A DNA stretch of 64,000 nt, from the NCBI GenBank assembly GCA_030737835.1, contig CM060852.1:3897813-3961812 (forward strand). Reading direction: 5' to 3'. The first letter of the stretch is position 1; the number at the start of each line of letters is the position of its first letter. The notes beneath the pieces are model-generated. The model was not told the origin of the DNA. It did no database searches and saw only the letters and a list, made by a program, of their open reading frames with translations. Positions 12,622 to 24,999 of the stretch are shown piece after piece. Made by a program: the position numbers and the translations under genes. Source of the DNA: Acorus gramineus (taxonomy: Eukaryota > Streptophyta > Magnoliopsida > Acorales > Acoraceae).

Positions 12622-13271
12622 AATCTCATCATATGAATAATAATAAAACACCCATATAATATATACACCATTCGTAGGGCTAAGAGTGATTAAAAAAAGA
12701 ACTGGATATAACAAATTTCATATAAGAATTAATACTAAATATAAATTATGAAATTATCCTCCTGTTGTCCATCGGTTGATTGTTAATACAAGTTTTCACA
12801 CTGAAACCGAAAAGGGCAAAAAAACACACAACTTTGGAAATGATTCAAATATCCCACAAGCAAACAATAAATACTTGAACTATTAAGGCTAATAATAAGG
12901 ATCATATAAAAGGTAACAACAAGCAGTAGTGTAGATTCTGTTCTTCCCCACTCTCATGTGTTATACAAGGCATTACATCAAGCTACAACTTGCAGCAGAA
13001 CCAGAACTTCGATCAAACTAAAAACTCACGATAATAGAACTTGTCGTCGCATGCATTGCTTTTCCTTGACAAGTGGATTGACAATGGACGAAGCTGTATA
13101 AATCAACAATTGAACAAATGAGCCTCCCATTAAACAACCATGACCCATGCAAATGCCTACTGCATTTACATACAGAAGTTCAACATCCATACCTTGAAGC
13201 CCCCCACATAAACTTCATGGCCTCAGGGATGCAATAAGATATCACTATATTGTGCAAAATATTCCAAACCT
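12622..13271. other. intergenic, 3' flank of minus-strand gene
   Basis: AT-rich sequence that probably includes the 3' untranslated region of the next minus-strand gene. No additional feature was recognised. Confidence 0.45.
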
Positions 13272-16051
13272 TCAAAAACCCTCAGTATTCCAGACAACAA
13301 AAGAACCTCGGTTCCTGAACTCACATGGGCGAAAATTGATAGCCGCCTTTCCCATCAAAGCCATTGCAGCAATGCTTGGAAGTTGCCCCCCTTGGTACTT
13401 CTGAGGTACTGATTCACAATGTCCAGGTCCTCCTGATCCTCCTTGAGAAGCCATGTCTCGCCCATGAAACCATCTTTTTATCCAAGTGTATGACTCGGCT
13501 AGATCCTGCTTTTCAGATTCCGCCAAAGAGGAGTCTCTTAACATGGCAGCCTTTTCAATCTCTGGTTGACCTCTTCTAAGACTTTCCGCCAATGTAAGTT
13601 CGGAGCCAGACTTTCGGTAATTTATTATTGCTCTCAGAAGTGTCGCCTTCTTGTTGGAGGAAGCATCTACCATTCGCAACCTTTTTGGGACAAGAGCGCT
13701 CGAGGAACTTAGTTTCAGTCGTTTGACCCAAGCGTTGCCTTGCTCCATGCCTGTAAGGCTTTCCTGCTGATCATCTGAGAGCAGATCTCTTCCTCCCAAT
13801 TCCACATCTAGATGACGTTTGGGAAGCTCTCCATTAATATCAAGTGACGCCGTATTTGCGACAGGCTTCCAATTATGTTTAATAAAGGAAGCTGCTGTTG
13901 CTTCAGATGTTGGAGGAATTCGCCCAACCTGAGAAGGCAGTATACCATCAAGATTTTCATTCAAAGTTCAATGAATACAGATAAAAGATTATGTAGGCTG
14001 ATCAAACTTATCATATCATACATACCCAGTAAAATTATCATATCATACCCTGCAAAAAAAATTTATCATATCATGGATGACACAATGAATGAACCTATTT
14101 TTGTTTTCCTAATGCTTTCGGAACAAATAATATAAGGTTATTGAATATTACAAGTCTGAGTGGAAATATTACAGTAAATGATACCATATAGATTCTGTTA
14201 TGTTCTCTGCTTCACAACTACAACGGTGAACTCTGCAATTAGCAGGCCTGTATTGGGATTAATATGCATTAATAAAACAGTAATTAAAGAGCACACTATC
14301 CTTTCTCTAATCTGTTAGTTTATATATAAGTACTGGTCAATATATTGCTCAATATAAAAGAAGATGAACTGATTTTTGTTACCTCATGTGTCTTTGTTGA
14401 AGTTGCACCTGCAAAAATAAAGCAACGATCATCTATTAGGACATACTATTACAAGCATCAAATTAACTAATACATCTAACACAATTGTGCTCACTGTACC
14501 ACAGTGACAACTATTTGTTTATAAATATAATGAAATTATTAATTTGATTAGTCATCATAAAAGAAACTTGATAAAAAAAGACATATCAAAACATATACCA
14601 TTTTGAGGGAATGAGAACTGAAAAGCATCAGTGGACATGGTATCAGTTTTCACTGATATTTCTTTCTGCATATCCTTAATACCATTCTGGAAAGAATTCC
14701 CATCTGCCTTCTCATCAATGTCTTCAGCATCTTTACCAGTACAAAAATAACCAGGATTATTTGTGAGCACCTCGTAGGGTGAATTTCCTATGAATTTGGC
14801 AAAGATTGTTGGCTCTCTCATCCTTTTGTCTCCAGAGAAATCAACTTCATTCGCCTTAAACTTCCAAGGTTGATGGGTTTTGTCACCATACTTTGAAAGT
14901 CGTACAGTCCTTCCTTTTTCAGAATTCATGGTAGCAGGCATTCTAAAAAACTGCTGCTCATCATGAAGAGAACAGGTTGGTGAATGAGGGGAATCATGTT
15001 CGCATCCACATTCTTCTAATCTGGTTAGCACTGGCTGAAATCTGCTGCTCGATGGATCCCCAATGTCAGGCAGATGGCAGATTTTCTTACCCTTCTGTGA
15101 AGCAAGGTTCAGGATGTGGTGGTCACCCTTAGAGAGTTGGCGATCACCCTTAGAACACTCATCAACCTCCAGCTCTTTCAGATTTGAATTTCCAATGTTT
15201 CTCAATATCGACTGGCCATCCATTTTTCCCTCAGAGATCATAAAAGTGGAATATTCATGCTCCCTAAAAGTGAGACTCGTCCCAACAAGATGTCCTTCAC
15301 GTGAAAATCTGCTTCTTCTAGGGAATGTATGCTCAGCCGTATTCAGCTCTTTGAACTTGATCCCATGTTCTGTCACCCTTTCAGCCTGGAAGTGATACTC
15401 TTTTGATGAAAACTTGATCTCGTGAGCAGATGCAAGAACATTCAAAGGTGGCTCATTTGAACCGATTGGCTCTTTGAAAGAATACCCATTCCTCCTCTTA
15501 GAAGCCAATATCCTTCCTAATTTTTTATTAATCTCTAACATCGGAAAATGCTCTGATCCCTCATTTCCAATGCATGGAGAAGGTGAAAGTCCCAAATTCT
15601 GCAAGCCTAAAGATGGGCTTGACAGTTCATCAAACCCTGTCGATCTGGTCTCAAATGAAGATAGATTTAAGCTTCTCCTGTGAAGAGTCTGACGTCTAAT
15701 CTGTGTGTGTCCTCTTTCAGTGACCACCCGCTTGGAAGTTTGAAGGATATTGGAGGTTGTGTCCACGCCCCTCTGTTGATGCCCCCAAACCTTATTGTAA
15801 TCAGAAGGGATGTTCGGAACTGCATTTAAATCCATCTCAGCAGCCTCACTAGGATCCAGAATTCTCATTGGCGAGCGGATCTCTTCAAAAGAACTGCCTT
15901 CTATGTTGCTCTCATGCTGAGTATCAGATATTTTATGGACCTGTGTTCCTGTGCTACGGCCCTTCTGCATCCAGTGAGACAACCATTGCGACAGATATGG
16001 TTTGGAGTCACACAACAGGCCATCTAAGGCATCACCAACTAAGTCTGACAT
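13272..16051 (-). CDS. unrecognised plant protein, about 711 residues, with micro-exon
   Basis: Function not recognised. Three coding exons join in frame: 16051-14599, 14408-14383 (26 nt) and 13928-13272. The first in-frame ATG is at 16051 (MSDLVGDALDGLL); the frame runs further up to a TGA but without another ATG. The product is hydrophilic, Ser/Glu/Lys-rich and without membrane spans or a signal peptide. The N-terminal ~40 residues (with PYLSQWLSHWMQKG) and the C-terminal ~60 residues (TWIKRWFHGRD, then SIAAMALMGKAAINFRPCEF) look conserved and partly structured, separated by a long disordered centre. A basic cluster KRLKLSSSSALVPKRLR could be a nuclear signal. An untranslated first exon probably lies near 17360-17530, since a donor-like gtatat is at about 17351. 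Confidence 0.78.
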
Positions 16052-16139
16052 GGATTTGCAGCACTTTGTGACAGCCAATACTTTCCCTTTTCACAAACTC
16101 AAGGCGACTTCAGTGACACTGCTAAAACAATAATGATTA

Positions 16140-17540
16140 TTAAGGAATGCTTATGTTGCTAATACACAACAAAATCAATAGAAGATACAGTAGAATTATT
16201 CTCTCTTTAGATTTATTTTTTACTCATATCACCCAGCAAACCCGTCTTTCATCCATTCTTTCACTCATTTCACTAGCCTAAAATAACATAAAATATCTCC
16301 TCGTGAATCCACACACAGTTTCAGTGATTTTCTACCATACTAGTTTTTCACACAAGCTATGCCACTCCAACCAAAAGGTAATATTGATTACCTTTTGCTT
16401 GGAGCTGTAGAAAAAACTCTTTTCGCTTAAACATGTTAAATCATGGGCATGAACATCTAACACACCTTCAAACTCACAACACATGAAACTTGGTATGCAT
16501 TCTTTTTCCTTGAATAGAGCATTAAACAGAAAAAGGAAGATCGTGTGCGCCCACACGAGTGTGATAGGGATAGAGTAACTGTGAGAAAGACTATGCCAAG
16601 TGAGTGAATAAAATGAAACCCACCCACTTTTCCCTTTTAAGAAATGCAAAACCATTAAACAAAATACTGCTTTGAGATGTAAAATTACTGCCTTGATATG
16701 TAGATTCCAAATTAAAAAGTTCAGTTAACCACATTCAAATTAATTGATATAACACAGAAATCTGTTCCCCAACAAGAGATCTCCTCATTAACATCAAATG
16801 TAGCAGTCATGACTGGAAAGGAACAGCAATCTGAAAGTACTTAAAACACTTACTTACCCTCACCCATTGATTTGTGTTTTTTTTAGGCAAGTGGTAGTCC
16901 ATATATAACTTGGAAAGAAGTCACAAAAGGTCTGAGATGGGAAGGGGGGAAACAGAGTGAAAAACAGGGGATACAAAAATAAACAAAGTACATCAAAGGT
17001 GAGTAACCAGAGCAGAAACAATCACAAAAACCATGTGTTGATGAAAGAGGACTTCCAATAACACCACAAAAAATGTAAAAAAATAATAAAAAAAAAAAAG
17101 TTCTCACCTTCAAAGTTCAAACAAATAACGACTTTTAGGATCAATAAATAAAACAAAAAAAAAAAAAAAAAATCCTTCGCTACACATCCAACAAGAAGGG
17201 GAAAAAAGGCTTGGTGGGTTCAATGAAATTAAATAAGATAAAACATACCCACAATCATTCAACACATGCACATGTATAAAGATCCTGACTTGTTCATGCT
17301 AGACCTCACTTGACACTGAAACAAAGGAATTAAAATAAAAAGAAGAAGCATATACCGATTGAAGATGTTCAGGTCCTTCATCGACCCAAATCAAGGGAAG
17401 GGAAGGGAAGGGAATCACTCAACAGAGGGAGGTGAGAAGTGGGTTTGGATGGTATGTATTTTTGGTGAAGAGAGAAGAAAAAGGATGGAGAGGGAGATGA
17501 AAGGAAGGCCACATCATCAGATGGGATGGGGAAGATGTTA
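16140..17540 (-). other. probable 5' untranslated exon and leader intron of the 711-residue gene
   Basis: The acceptor-like ttttag just upstream of the first coding exon (about 16125) and a donor-like cggtatatg on the minus strand (about 17351) suggest a leader intron of about 1.2 kb. This is inference from splice-like words only. It contains several A/T runs and no coding exon on either strand. Confidence 0.3.
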
Positions 17541-17847
17541 GACCTTTTTCAGCTTTTAATTAATAAATAATATAAATATAATAAACAGAGGGGCTTTGCA
17601 TTTTCTATGGGGATAAATATCTAAATATCTAAATATCTATGATGTGCACTTTTTCTGTACCCACATCTTCTTTTCTCATTTTTTTTATTTATTTATTCAC
17701 CTCGATTTCTTCCCTTTCTGTTTAAAAATAAAAAAAAATTCATTGGAATCGGAGGTCGCGTGTGATAAATGATTTCCCCTCCGTTTACACTTTTGCCCGT
17801 TTACACGTAGTTCTGTTATAATCAAACAGTTTTTATAATTTTATTTT

Positions 17848-18134
17848 TTATAAGGATTTTTAATTTTAAATCTCTACGAACCATCATATTTAGTGATCGA
17901 TTCCTTCCTTTTTCGTATTTAGATTTTAGTCTCCAGATTTAAATGATAGTTTCTTTTTAGTCCTTAAAAGGGACCTATCCATAAATTATTTAATTTACTT
18001 TTTAGTCCCTGTGAGGACCTATCCATGAATTATCCTTTAAATCGGATGACTAAAATCTAAATACGAAGAAGGGAGGGATCGATCACTAAATATGATGGTT
18101 TCTAAAGACTTAAAACTAAAAATCCCTTTTTATA
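17848..18134. mobile_element. foldback MITE, about 287 bp
   Basis: The left half and the reverse complement of the right half share long runs, for example ccatcatatttagtgatcga and tcgtatttagattttagtc. The arms of about 125 bp meet at a short centre that holds the word ggacctatccat twice. It has no coding capacity. A target duplication could not be defined in the AT-rich flanks. Confidence 0.7.
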
Positions 18135-18835
18135 AACATTCATGTGGTTTAAAAGCTGTGATTTTTTTTATTGAAGAAAGTTGGGTTGGGGTCATAATGT
18201 TCTATCAAATTAATTTTAAATTCAATATTTATATAAAATTAGTTTTATAATCCTGTTATCAAATGCTACATTAGTTATTTTTTCAATATTCTTCTATTAT
18301 GGTATCATAAATTATTTTAGAAGCATCATGAGATCATAAATTATGAAAAAACAAAATCCAACCCCCCTCCTCCCCTTTCACAAAAAAAATTAAAAAATTA
18401 AAAAAAAATTAAAAAAATTAGAATCATCTTCACATATTTAGTGGAAAGACGTTATGCTTTCAAATAATGTAATCAGAGTCCCACGTGTCTATCTTTTGTA
18501 TTTTCGGTTTTTCCTTCTTTCACCTCTTCCTTGTTGTTGTCATTTTGGTAACGATTAGACTCATGTAGCCCACTTTAAAAAGAAAAAAAAAAACACTAGT
18601 CTAAAGATAAGGATGCGTTGGGATATAAGGTTAAAACTCTAAGATTCTTAAAATATTTGTTTCAAACTCAACTTTTAAAAAACTATATTTTATTATATTT
18701 TCAACTGTAAAATTTTTTAGCCTAAAAAGGAAGATTGTGGTTTGAAAAGCTAAATGATAAAAATGTGTTTGAATTTGAGTTTCAAAATTTTTAACTTTTC
18801 AAATGCAGAATTTACCTAAACTCATATCCAAACGG

Positions 18836-19349
18836 TAGAGCTGCAACTCGGGCGGGTTGGGTTCTGGTTGACCCCAACCCGAATTTCAAACTACTCAACC
18901 CTAACTCGACCTAACCCGAATTTCAAACTACTCAACCCTAACTCGACCTAACCCGATTTTTCAACCTGAATTGGACCAACCTGAACCTAACCCGTAATTA
19001 AATAAACCAACCCGACCCAACCCGATTTTCTAACATGATTTACAAATTAAATAAATCAACCCGACCCGACCTGACCCGTAAGATTAGTTAGGTTTACTTA
19101 AAATTTGGACTACCTAGATTAAAAGCTACAGAATGAACGGCCATGATTTTTTTTTTTAACTATTAATTTATGGATTCGGGTTGAGTCGGGTTGTGAATGA
19201 GGCCAACCCGAATCCAACCCGATTTGTGAGTTAACCCAAATTGGCTAACCTAAACCCGAACTCGAACTAAATTTAGTCAACCCAACCCATGTAAAAATCG
19301 GGTTCAACCCGTCGGGTTCGGGTTCAACCATACCCAAGTTTCAACCCTA
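18836..19349. mobile_element. hAT-like non-autonomous element, copy 1 (514 bp)
   Basis: It is bounded by an exact 8-bp target duplication ccaaacgg (18828-18835 and 19350-19357). The left end reads TAGAGCTGCAACTCGGG and the reverse-complemented right end TAGGGTTGAAACTTGGG, an imperfect terminal inverted repeat. The interior is dominated by degenerate AACCCGA/GGGTTCG words near both ends. An 8-bp duplication with TAG-type ends is typical of hAT superfamily transposons. No transposase is present. A second copy lies at 31032-31779. Confidence 0.82.
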
Positions 19350-19365
19350 CCAAACGGACCCTAAG

Positions 19366-19724
19366 ACAACGTTTGGTTCAATAGATTACTAATTTATAAG
19401 TGTTGATAATATAAGTGCTGATATTTTAAATGAAAAATTATTTGACATTTTAACTGCTTATAGAAAGACATTTATGTCCATTTAATGGGGAAAAAAATTT
19501 ATTGATATTTGGTTCACCATTTTTTCTAAAATGAAAAGATCGGAAGCAAAATGATATTTCAATAATCAATAAGTAAAATACTTTTTAAATAAGCGTTAAA
19601 CTGATTACTTATTAAAAAAATAATTATATGTGTATAAGTACTTATATAATAAGCACTTAAAAAAACACTAAAAAACATAAGTACTTATTTTAAGTGTTTA
19701 TCTTCCGTCTAACCAAACGCCCTC
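19366..19724. mobile_element. MITE-like element with gcgtttggtt ends
   Basis: The left end reads acgtttggttcaat and the reverse complement of the right end gcgtttggttaga, with AT-rich sequence containing many ataagtactt-like words between. Such ends are frequent in plant MITEs. It lies directly right of the preceding hAT element. The borders are approximate and no target duplication was fixed. Confidence 0.55.
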
Positions 19725-19929
19725 GAAAAAACAAATTTAAATTATCTGACTACTTAGCCAGAAATATATTAATTAATTGATTATGAACACAAGTTAAAAA
19801 TGTTGATAAGACATTAATTATTAAATACAAAATCACAATAAATCCTACATCAAATGTTTTTTTAAGCTAAAGATTGACATAAGGATTCCTTATGAATGAT
19901 GAATGGAGAGAAAAATCGAGATCCACATC

Positions 19930-20184
19930 AACTATTAAAGAAGAGGTTTAAATCACATGATGAAAAAAAACAAATACAAATGATTCATCTGTTCTCAACG
20001 GAGTGGTAAGGATTCAAAATGAAGAGATGGTCTTCCACAAGAGACCAACTCCATCAGAACACGTGACACCTTTTTTTGATTGTACCATGGAAAAGACTGT
20101 TCCATCTTCCTTAACCACACACACTCAGAAATGAAAAACATGAATGACAATCTTAGCCACATCGATCTTGAACTATCTCACACC

Positions 20185-20216
<32 letters not shown>

Positions 20217-22290
20217 GTATGCTTCTGTTTTAGATTCCTGGTGTCTCCTTATTTATCTCTACGAGCTCTTGCAATTTCATGCAAGAGTCTTGAAAATTTG
20301 TTATTCACACCTTTAATAGATGCTTCTGACCCTGCTTTTCTTTTGCTGGAATACGCATTTTGTGAGGCTGACACTGACAATTTAAGTCTCTCAGATGACA
20401 GCACAGTTACAACTATATAATTAATGCTAGAAATTAAGATACTGACAACTCCAATCTATGTAATAATAACACATACTGTAAATCAAATCCCATTAAAGCC
20501 GGGCGAGTATTAAAACCACGGGACACTAGGCTATTGGGGGTGGATGAAACCTGTTTTACGTGGACACTATAAAATACAGTGATGAGATGATGTGAGCTTA
20601 CCGTAAGACTTACGTCAGATATAAATAAATGACTGATAATATAAAAAATAACATAAAGAATTATTATTATTATATAGTGTGTACTTTAAGTTAAAAAAAT
20701 AAATGGAGTTTAAATTTTAATAAAACGAATATAATTTTTTAATAAAAATATTAATCCCAATGAAAATTATAATGTTTTTTAAATAATTAAATAATAATTT
20801 TTAATTTGATAACTCATTTTTCAGTTGTCAATTATGAAAGGGATGTTCAAAATATAAATTATAATGTTTTTTTAAATAAAAATTTTTAATTTGATAACTC
20901 ATTTTTCAGTTGTCAATTATGAAAGGGATATTCAAAATATAAATTATAATGTTTTTTTAAATAATGATTTTTAATGTGATAACTCAATTTTCAGTTGTCA
21001 ATTATGAAAGGGATGTTCAAAATATAAATTATAATGTTTTTTTAAATAAAAATTTTTAATTTGATAACTCATTTTTCAGTTGTCAATTATGAAAGGGATA
21101 TTCAAAATATAAATATTTAAAGTTTAATCTTATCATGATTAGATAACAATTTTATATTTTTATATTTATCCTAAAAATTTCTCAATTCAATTTTTAAATA
21201 GGTATTCATGAACAAATTAATAATTCATGGCATCATGCATAATATTGATGATTCTTCATTTATTATATTAGTGATTGAAACAATTATACATGTCTAATGT
21301 TTTTTTTATATTTTTTTATTATGAAAATTTGTGATTGATATATCATTTAATAACATATATATATATTATTTTGTATTATTAAAACAGTAGTTGATTAATC
21401 CCGGACTTATATCTCCCTTAACTGAAGCGTCTAACACTTTTTAGGACATTGGTTTTTATGTTAAACACTTTATATGGGAAAGATGTGGGTGAATGGGAGG
21501 AGACAAAAAAAAAATCAATTTGACATTTTTTTTTAATGAAAAAGCAATACAAATGGAGAGAATGCAACATTTTCGGTTTTTATTTGTATTTTTGTGTATC
21601 TTTCCTTTCCTTTGTTTTTTTTTTTTTTTATCTGAACGATAGGCAGTCAGCCTTCAATTATATATAATTATAAAATGATGCCCAAACAAAACAAAATATA
21701 AGAAAAACTATCTAAAACATGAAAAAAGACATGAAATGAGAACTCTCTAGTAAAAGTATATCTTTTCTTTGTTGAAGTTCCGAGCCTCCAAGTTCTAAGT
21801 GAGCCCGCCTCATTCAATTGTTAGTTGTTTCCTTGTATTATTAATTTTATTTATATATAATATATAACCACCACCTTATATCATCCATAATTTATATATA
21901 TATATATATATATATTTCATTCTGAATCAACACAAAGGATATCAGTGGAGATACACATGCACATCAACTTTCTGTTTTGCAAGCCCTGATGATGGGCCCT
22001 GTAACATGTGATTCACAATGTTCGTCAGATAGCTTTGAAGATTGATTGGACATGACCCGATAGAGATGGTCTAACCATTCGTTAGAACATCATGAGATCC
22101 ATTTTTTAGAGATTCCAAATTCATGGCATGCAAAAATGGTTTGTCTATGACAGATATATTATCAGCGGTGGTATAAGATAGGGTATAGCAGTAACTAATG
22201 TCGGATTAAATAATATTATTGTCCACAAAGTGATCTATAGTTCACTTGAAATTAAACCGAAAGATATTGGTCTCTTTAAATTAAGAAGAG
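19930..22290. repeat. segmental duplication, unit A
   Basis: Three blocks of this unit recur in the same order and orientation in unit B: 19930-20450 matches 22442-22965, 21480-21960 matches 24258-24515 plus 25060-25090, and 22130-22285 matches 25958-26108. Similarity is high by eye, with single-base differences and small indels. Sequence between the blocks is specific to this copy and includes the 85-bp tandem array. No coding gene was recognised. Confidence 0.85.
20780..21120. repeat. 85-bp tandem array, four units
   Basis: The word gataactc begins at 20808, 20893, 20978 and 21063, an exact 85-bp spacing. Each unit contains ttcagttgtcaattatgaaa. Units 1 and 3 read ggatgttc and units 2 and 4 read ggatattc at the same place. 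The array therefore looks like a two-unit block that was itself duplicated. Confidence 0.92.
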
Positions 22291-23352
22291 TAAGAAGACC
22301 CAAATAACATATATAGAAAGAAAGATTATCGTTTTGTCTGAGGAATAGAAGATGCATCTATTCCGACCGCGACTGGGCTCCTCCGTCCCCTAAACCATGA
22401 AGCATAAGCCATCCATAGCAAGCTCCATCCAGCTCCACAGGACCCCAACCATTAAAGAAGTGGCTTCAATCACACGATGAAAAAAACAAAAAAAAAATTT
22501 TGTTTTTGTTTCAATGATTCATCTGTGATCAACGGAGTGGTAGGGATTCAAAATGAACAGATGGTTCTCCACAAAGAGACCAAGTCCATCAGAACATGTG
22601 ACACCTTTTTTTGAATTGTACCATGGAAAAGACTGTTCCATCTTCCTTAACCACACACACTCATAAATGAAAAACATGAATACATGATATGATGATGATC
22701 TTAGCCACATCGAACTTGAACTATTTCACACCACATACTTCCTCTTTTAGATTCGTCGTGTCTCTCTACTAGCTCATGAAATTTCATGCAGGGTCCTGAA
22801 AATTTGTGATTCACACCTGACCCTGCCTTTCTTTTTGCAAGAATACACATTTTGTGACACTGACACTGATAACTTCTATGTAGAAAAAAAAAAATAGTTC
22901 AAATTAAGTCTCTCAAAGGACAACACAGTTTCAACTATATAATTAATGCGTCAAAGATTTTGACAATTCAGACTAGCTGGTGTGTGGTTATACCACACAC
23001 TTTTAAAATATTTGATTTTAATGTTTAGAAAAAAACCAACACCACCACATTCCATCAACGGGAGTGTTGACAAGGTGTATTTCTGTTGATAGACGTGGTG
23101 TTGACGGATATTGATTCCACTGATTTCTTATTCTTCCTCTTCTTCTTCTTCTTCTTTCCCCTCCACTTCCCCCAACAAGCTTCTCCTCCCACCATGACAC
23201 CACCTCTTCCTCCTTCCCATGATGGACAGTCCCGGCATGGTCGACATCGTCTGACTCATGGGTGGGATGGGGAAAGAGAGAAGGGGACATGGGCAGATTA
23301 AACATTTCATAGGGTGAGTTAGAGTTAACCAATAATTAATATGTGTTAAGGG

Positions 23353-23960
23353 CAGTGGCAGAACCAGGATTTTTATAAAGGGCAGTGGCAGTGGCAGAAC
23401 CAGGGCAGTGGCCTAATGAAACTTATGTAAATATTTTTTAAAGTTATATTATTATATTTTTAAAATATCAATAGAATAGATTAAAAATGAATATATATAA
23501 AATGAAATAAACACATTCATATAAAATATATCACTGAATAATTTTGAAAGATATTTATCATATTTTAAAGCAATATGTCAAATTTCACAGCGAAGATTTA
23601 TAAAAAAAACATGTCAAAACATAAATCTAATAAGCAATACATACATTTAAATTATAATGATCATGTAAATAAATATAAAAATGTATTGTTACTTTTTTAT
23701 ACATTTTTTCTTAGAATCCATAAAAACATAATCGCTTAAATTATGATACATAGATTAGCATCATTAAGAAGAATTTTTTTAGAGATAAAATATTAGGAAC
23801 AGTTGAGACATATAAAAAAAAAATTAAAAATTTATTTTTTAAATGGATAATAGATTGTTACTATTTTATATTGGTGCCTTCTATAACAAATTAAAAAAAA
23901 AATCAAGGGGGGGGGGGGGGGGGCATGGCCCCCCCTAGTCCTCATGTGACTCTGCCACTG
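23353..23960. mobile_element. hAT-like non-autonomous element, CAGTGGCAGA ends (608 bp)
   Basis: An exact 8-bp target duplication gttaaggg flanks it (23345-23352 and 23961-23968). The left end is CAGTGGCAGAACC and the reverse-complemented right end CAGTGGCAGAGTC. The left end is followed by a partial internal repeat of ggcagtggcagaacc. The interior is AT-rich, without coding capacity, and has a 17-nt G run at 23907-23923. Confidence 0.85.
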
Positions 23961-24149
23961 GTTAAGGGTATGAATGTATTTAAGTTTTTTTTGTATTTTT
24001 GAGGAACTTATATATCTATCCTAACTTTGATAAAGATTAATATAAAATTTTTAATATTTATAAGAGCGTGGATGTCTTTAACTCATCTCGATGTTATTTG
24101 ACATATAATAGTTGCAACTTGAATATAAATTTATGTGTACACCTAAGAG

Positions 24150-24192
<43 letters not shown>

Positions 24193-24523
24193 CAAGCTGT
24201 ATAGCACGGGTTCATTGAATCAAACAACAGTATTTGTTTCTGTGCTGAACTCTTTTTTAAAGAGATGTGGGTGGATGGGAGGAGACAAAAAAAAAAAAAA
24301 ATCAATCGACATTTTTTAATGAAAAAGTGATACAAACGGAGACAATGCAACGATTTCGGTTTTTTATATATTATTCTATAATATGTTTCCATTGAAGTTC
24401 TGAGTCCGACTTCCAAGTGGCCCGCCTCATTTAATTGTTTACTTGTTTCCTTGTATTAATTGTTTATATATATAGCCACCTTCTATCGTCCATAATATAT
24501 ATATATATATATATAGAAAAATA

Positions 24524-24999
24524 ATACGGTGCATCCATGCGATCAGGAAGCTTAGGTGCGATCCGAATTTAGACCATCCGATTGCATCTGGACGGTCTAG
24601 ATTCTTTCTTTGTTTTTTTAAAAGTTGAGTTCAATCTGGACCGTCGGATCGATCTGGACGGTCCAGATCGAACAAAGGTTTAGATGGAGGGTATTTAAAC
24701 CCACCGTCTTCTCTCTCCTCCCCTCATAACACGAGGGTTTCGACAGTGGAGGGTATTTAAACCCCCGTCTTCTCTCTCCTCCCCTCATAACACGTGGATT
24801 TTGATAGAAGAGAGAAGACGGGGGTTTAAATACCCTCCATCTAAACCTTTGTTCGATCTAGACCGTTCAGATCGATCCGACAGTCCAGATTGAATCCAAC
24901 TTTTAAAAAACAAAGAAAGAATCTGGACCGTTTAGATGCAATCGGACTGTTTAAATTCGGGCCACACCTAAGCTTCCTGGTCGCATGGATGCACCGTAT
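24524..24999. mobile_element. foldback element with ~190-bp inverted arms (476 bp)
   Basis: The arms 24524-24717 and about 24809-24999 are inverted copies: atacggtgcatccatgcg at the left end pairs with cgcatggatgcaccgtat at the right end, and pairing continues through the ggaccgt/acggtcc words to ggtttagatggagggtattt. The centre holds a ~47-bp direct duplication (about 24687 and 24749) that can also pair with the right arm. No coding capacity. It sits between (AT)n runs. Confidence 0.85.

Noticed and set aside
16051..16078. Extended start of the 711-residue protein at 16078
   Set aside because: The codon there is TTG, not ATG. The first ATG in that frame is at 16051, and an in-frame TGA lies just upstream.
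18840..19340. Interstitial telomere repeats
   Set aside because: The words are AACCCGA/ACCCGAC, not the plant telomere unit TTTAGGG, and they lie inside a bounded hAT-like element with an 8-bp target duplication.
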